6,659 nucleotides of DNA, taken from the NCBI GenBank assembly GCA_023424785.1, contig JAFADP010000057.1, positions 1-6,659 on the forward strand. The letters run 5' to 3'. Below, in pieces: positions 6,104-6,659 of this stretch (positions within the stretch are counted from its first letter, which is position 1; the number at the start of each line of letters is the position of its first letter). Position numbers and translations under genes: made by a program. This DNA comes from Bacillota bacterium. Its GTDB lineage: Bacteria > Bacillota > Clostridia > Clostridiales > Clostridiaceae. The notes beneath the pieces were generated by a model. The model was not told the DNA's origin. It was given only the letters and a program-made list of their open reading frames with translations, and searched no databases.

Positions 6104-6149
6104 GGAGAGGCGATTACAAAAGCATATCGCTTCATTAATAAGTATCTCC
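6104..6149 (+). other. Possible two-stem RNA structure upstream of the CPBP gene
   Basis: GGAGA (6104-6108) can pair with TCTCC (6145-6149), enclosing GCGAT (6110-6114) paired with ATCGC (6126-6130). This short segment is less AT-rich than its surroundings. GATTACAAAA occurs twice (6112-6121 and 6152-6161). The stems are short and no riboswitch family is recognised, so the fold may be fortuitous. The gap between cinA and the next gene holds nothing else clear. Confidence 0.3.
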
Positions 6150-6198
6150 TAGATTACAAAAAAATATACAATAAAAAAATGTTAAAATGGAGACTGTA

Positions 6199-6659
6199 AT
6201 GAAAAAAGTTTTTAAGAGCAACACATATTTTCTTATAATTTTAATTTTATCAATAATAATTCCTGCTTTTTTTTTAAGGCCTTTATTTAATTTACTTGAT
6301 ATAACAGATGTAAGAATAAGATTATTTTTAAGTCACTTTACTGTATTTTTTATTCCTGCAGTTATATATACAATAGTTACTAAAAGTGATATAAAGGGAT
6401 TATTTAGGTTAAACAAGTTACATTTTAAAGATATATTAATTATTATATTGCTTAGTTTTGCATGTCAGCCTATAATGAATGCATGTTCAGCAATATCTAA
6501 CTTATTTTTTGAAAACAATGTAAGCACATTATTGTTTGATATAGCTGATACACCAATATTAATTTTACTTATGTTAATGGCATTAATGCCATCAATAACA
6601 GAAGAAATAACATTAAGGGGAATAGTTTTATCTGGATATAATGATAAAAGTATTACTAA
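6199..6659 (+). CDS. CPBP-family intramembrane glutamic endopeptidase or metalloprotease (Abi/CAAX protease-like), 3' end cut by window
   Basis: The frame is open from ATG 6199 to the end of the window, giving 153 residues with no stop, so the C-terminal part is missing. The visible part is very hydrophobic, with membrane segments at about 10-30, 43-62, 78-100 and 117-133, a lysine-rich start and no cleavable signal peptide. PSITEEITLRG (131-141) carries the diagnostic first motif of the CPBP family, E-E-x3-R (Glu135, Glu136, Arg140); the expected second and third motifs (F-x3-H and H-x3-N/D types) would lie beyond the window. Relatives include the eukaryotic CAAX prenyl protease Rce1 and bacterial proteins linked to bacteriocin immunity or anti-sigma cleavage, but most clostridial copies have unknown substrates. 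GGAG (6189-6192) lies six bases before this ATG. An in-frame ATG at 6187 would overlap that site and is less likely. Confidence 0.85.
   Translation, partial: MKKVFKSNTYFLIILILSIIIPAFFLRPLFNLLDITDVRIRLFLSHFTVFFIPAVIYTIVTKSDIKGLFRLNKLHFKDILIIILLSFACQPIMNACSAISNLFFENNVSTLLFDIADTPILILLMLMALMPSITEEITLRGIVLSGYNDKSIT

Noticed and set aside
6199..6659. Phage-defence or bacteriocin-immunity island based on the Abi-like name of the CPBP family
   Set aside because: The partial gene has no bacteriocin, toxin or defence neighbours in view, so the family name alone does not support that role.

Overview
This window looks like ordinary chromosome from a low-GC Firmicute, most likely Clostridium sensu stricto or a close relative. 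The DNA is very AT-rich, arginine is nearly always AGA and isoleucine often ATA. Ribosome-binding sites are strong and purine-rich, TTG serves as a start codon, and the intrinsic terminators are typical of Firmicutes. All genes I can support lie on the + strand. I see no tRNA, rRNA, insertion sequence, CRISPR array or phage gene.

Layout from left to right. Bases 1-122 look like the 3' end of a structured RNA that begins before the window, closed by its own terminator-like hairpin. Next come a small protein with two zinc-ribbon knuckles and a coiled coil (211-654) and a VanZ-family membrane protein (726-1169), which ends in a terminator whose stem includes the stop codon. A stand-alone elongation factor G paralogue follows (1343-3415). 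Its strong Shine-Dalgarno sequence is far from the start codon and separated from it by a hairpin. A 14-bp inverted repeat (3460-3514) precedes a two-gene unit: a 77-residue protein of unknown function (TTG start at 3606) and a histidine phosphatase (3878-4504). A perfect 26-bp palindrome and a strong terminator separate this unit from cinA (4794-6038), which has its own extended -10 promoter. The window ends inside a CPBP-family membrane protease gene (6199 onward), cut just after its first catalytic motif.

The genes do not form one pathway. They are four or five short transcription units of mainly housekeeping type: translation (EF-G paralogue), nucleotide repair and salvage (CinA), a phosphatase, and membrane proteins of poorly known role. 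I did not find a convincing new multi-gene system. The observations most worth a second look are the RNA-like block at the left edge, the hairpin between the Shine-Dalgarno sequence and the start of the EF-G paralogue, the uncharacterised zinc-ribbon/coiled-coil protein, and the separation of cinA from its usual partner recA. Three start codons differ from the longest possible reading frame (1343, 3606 and 3878); in each case the ribosome-binding signal or family alignment decides.
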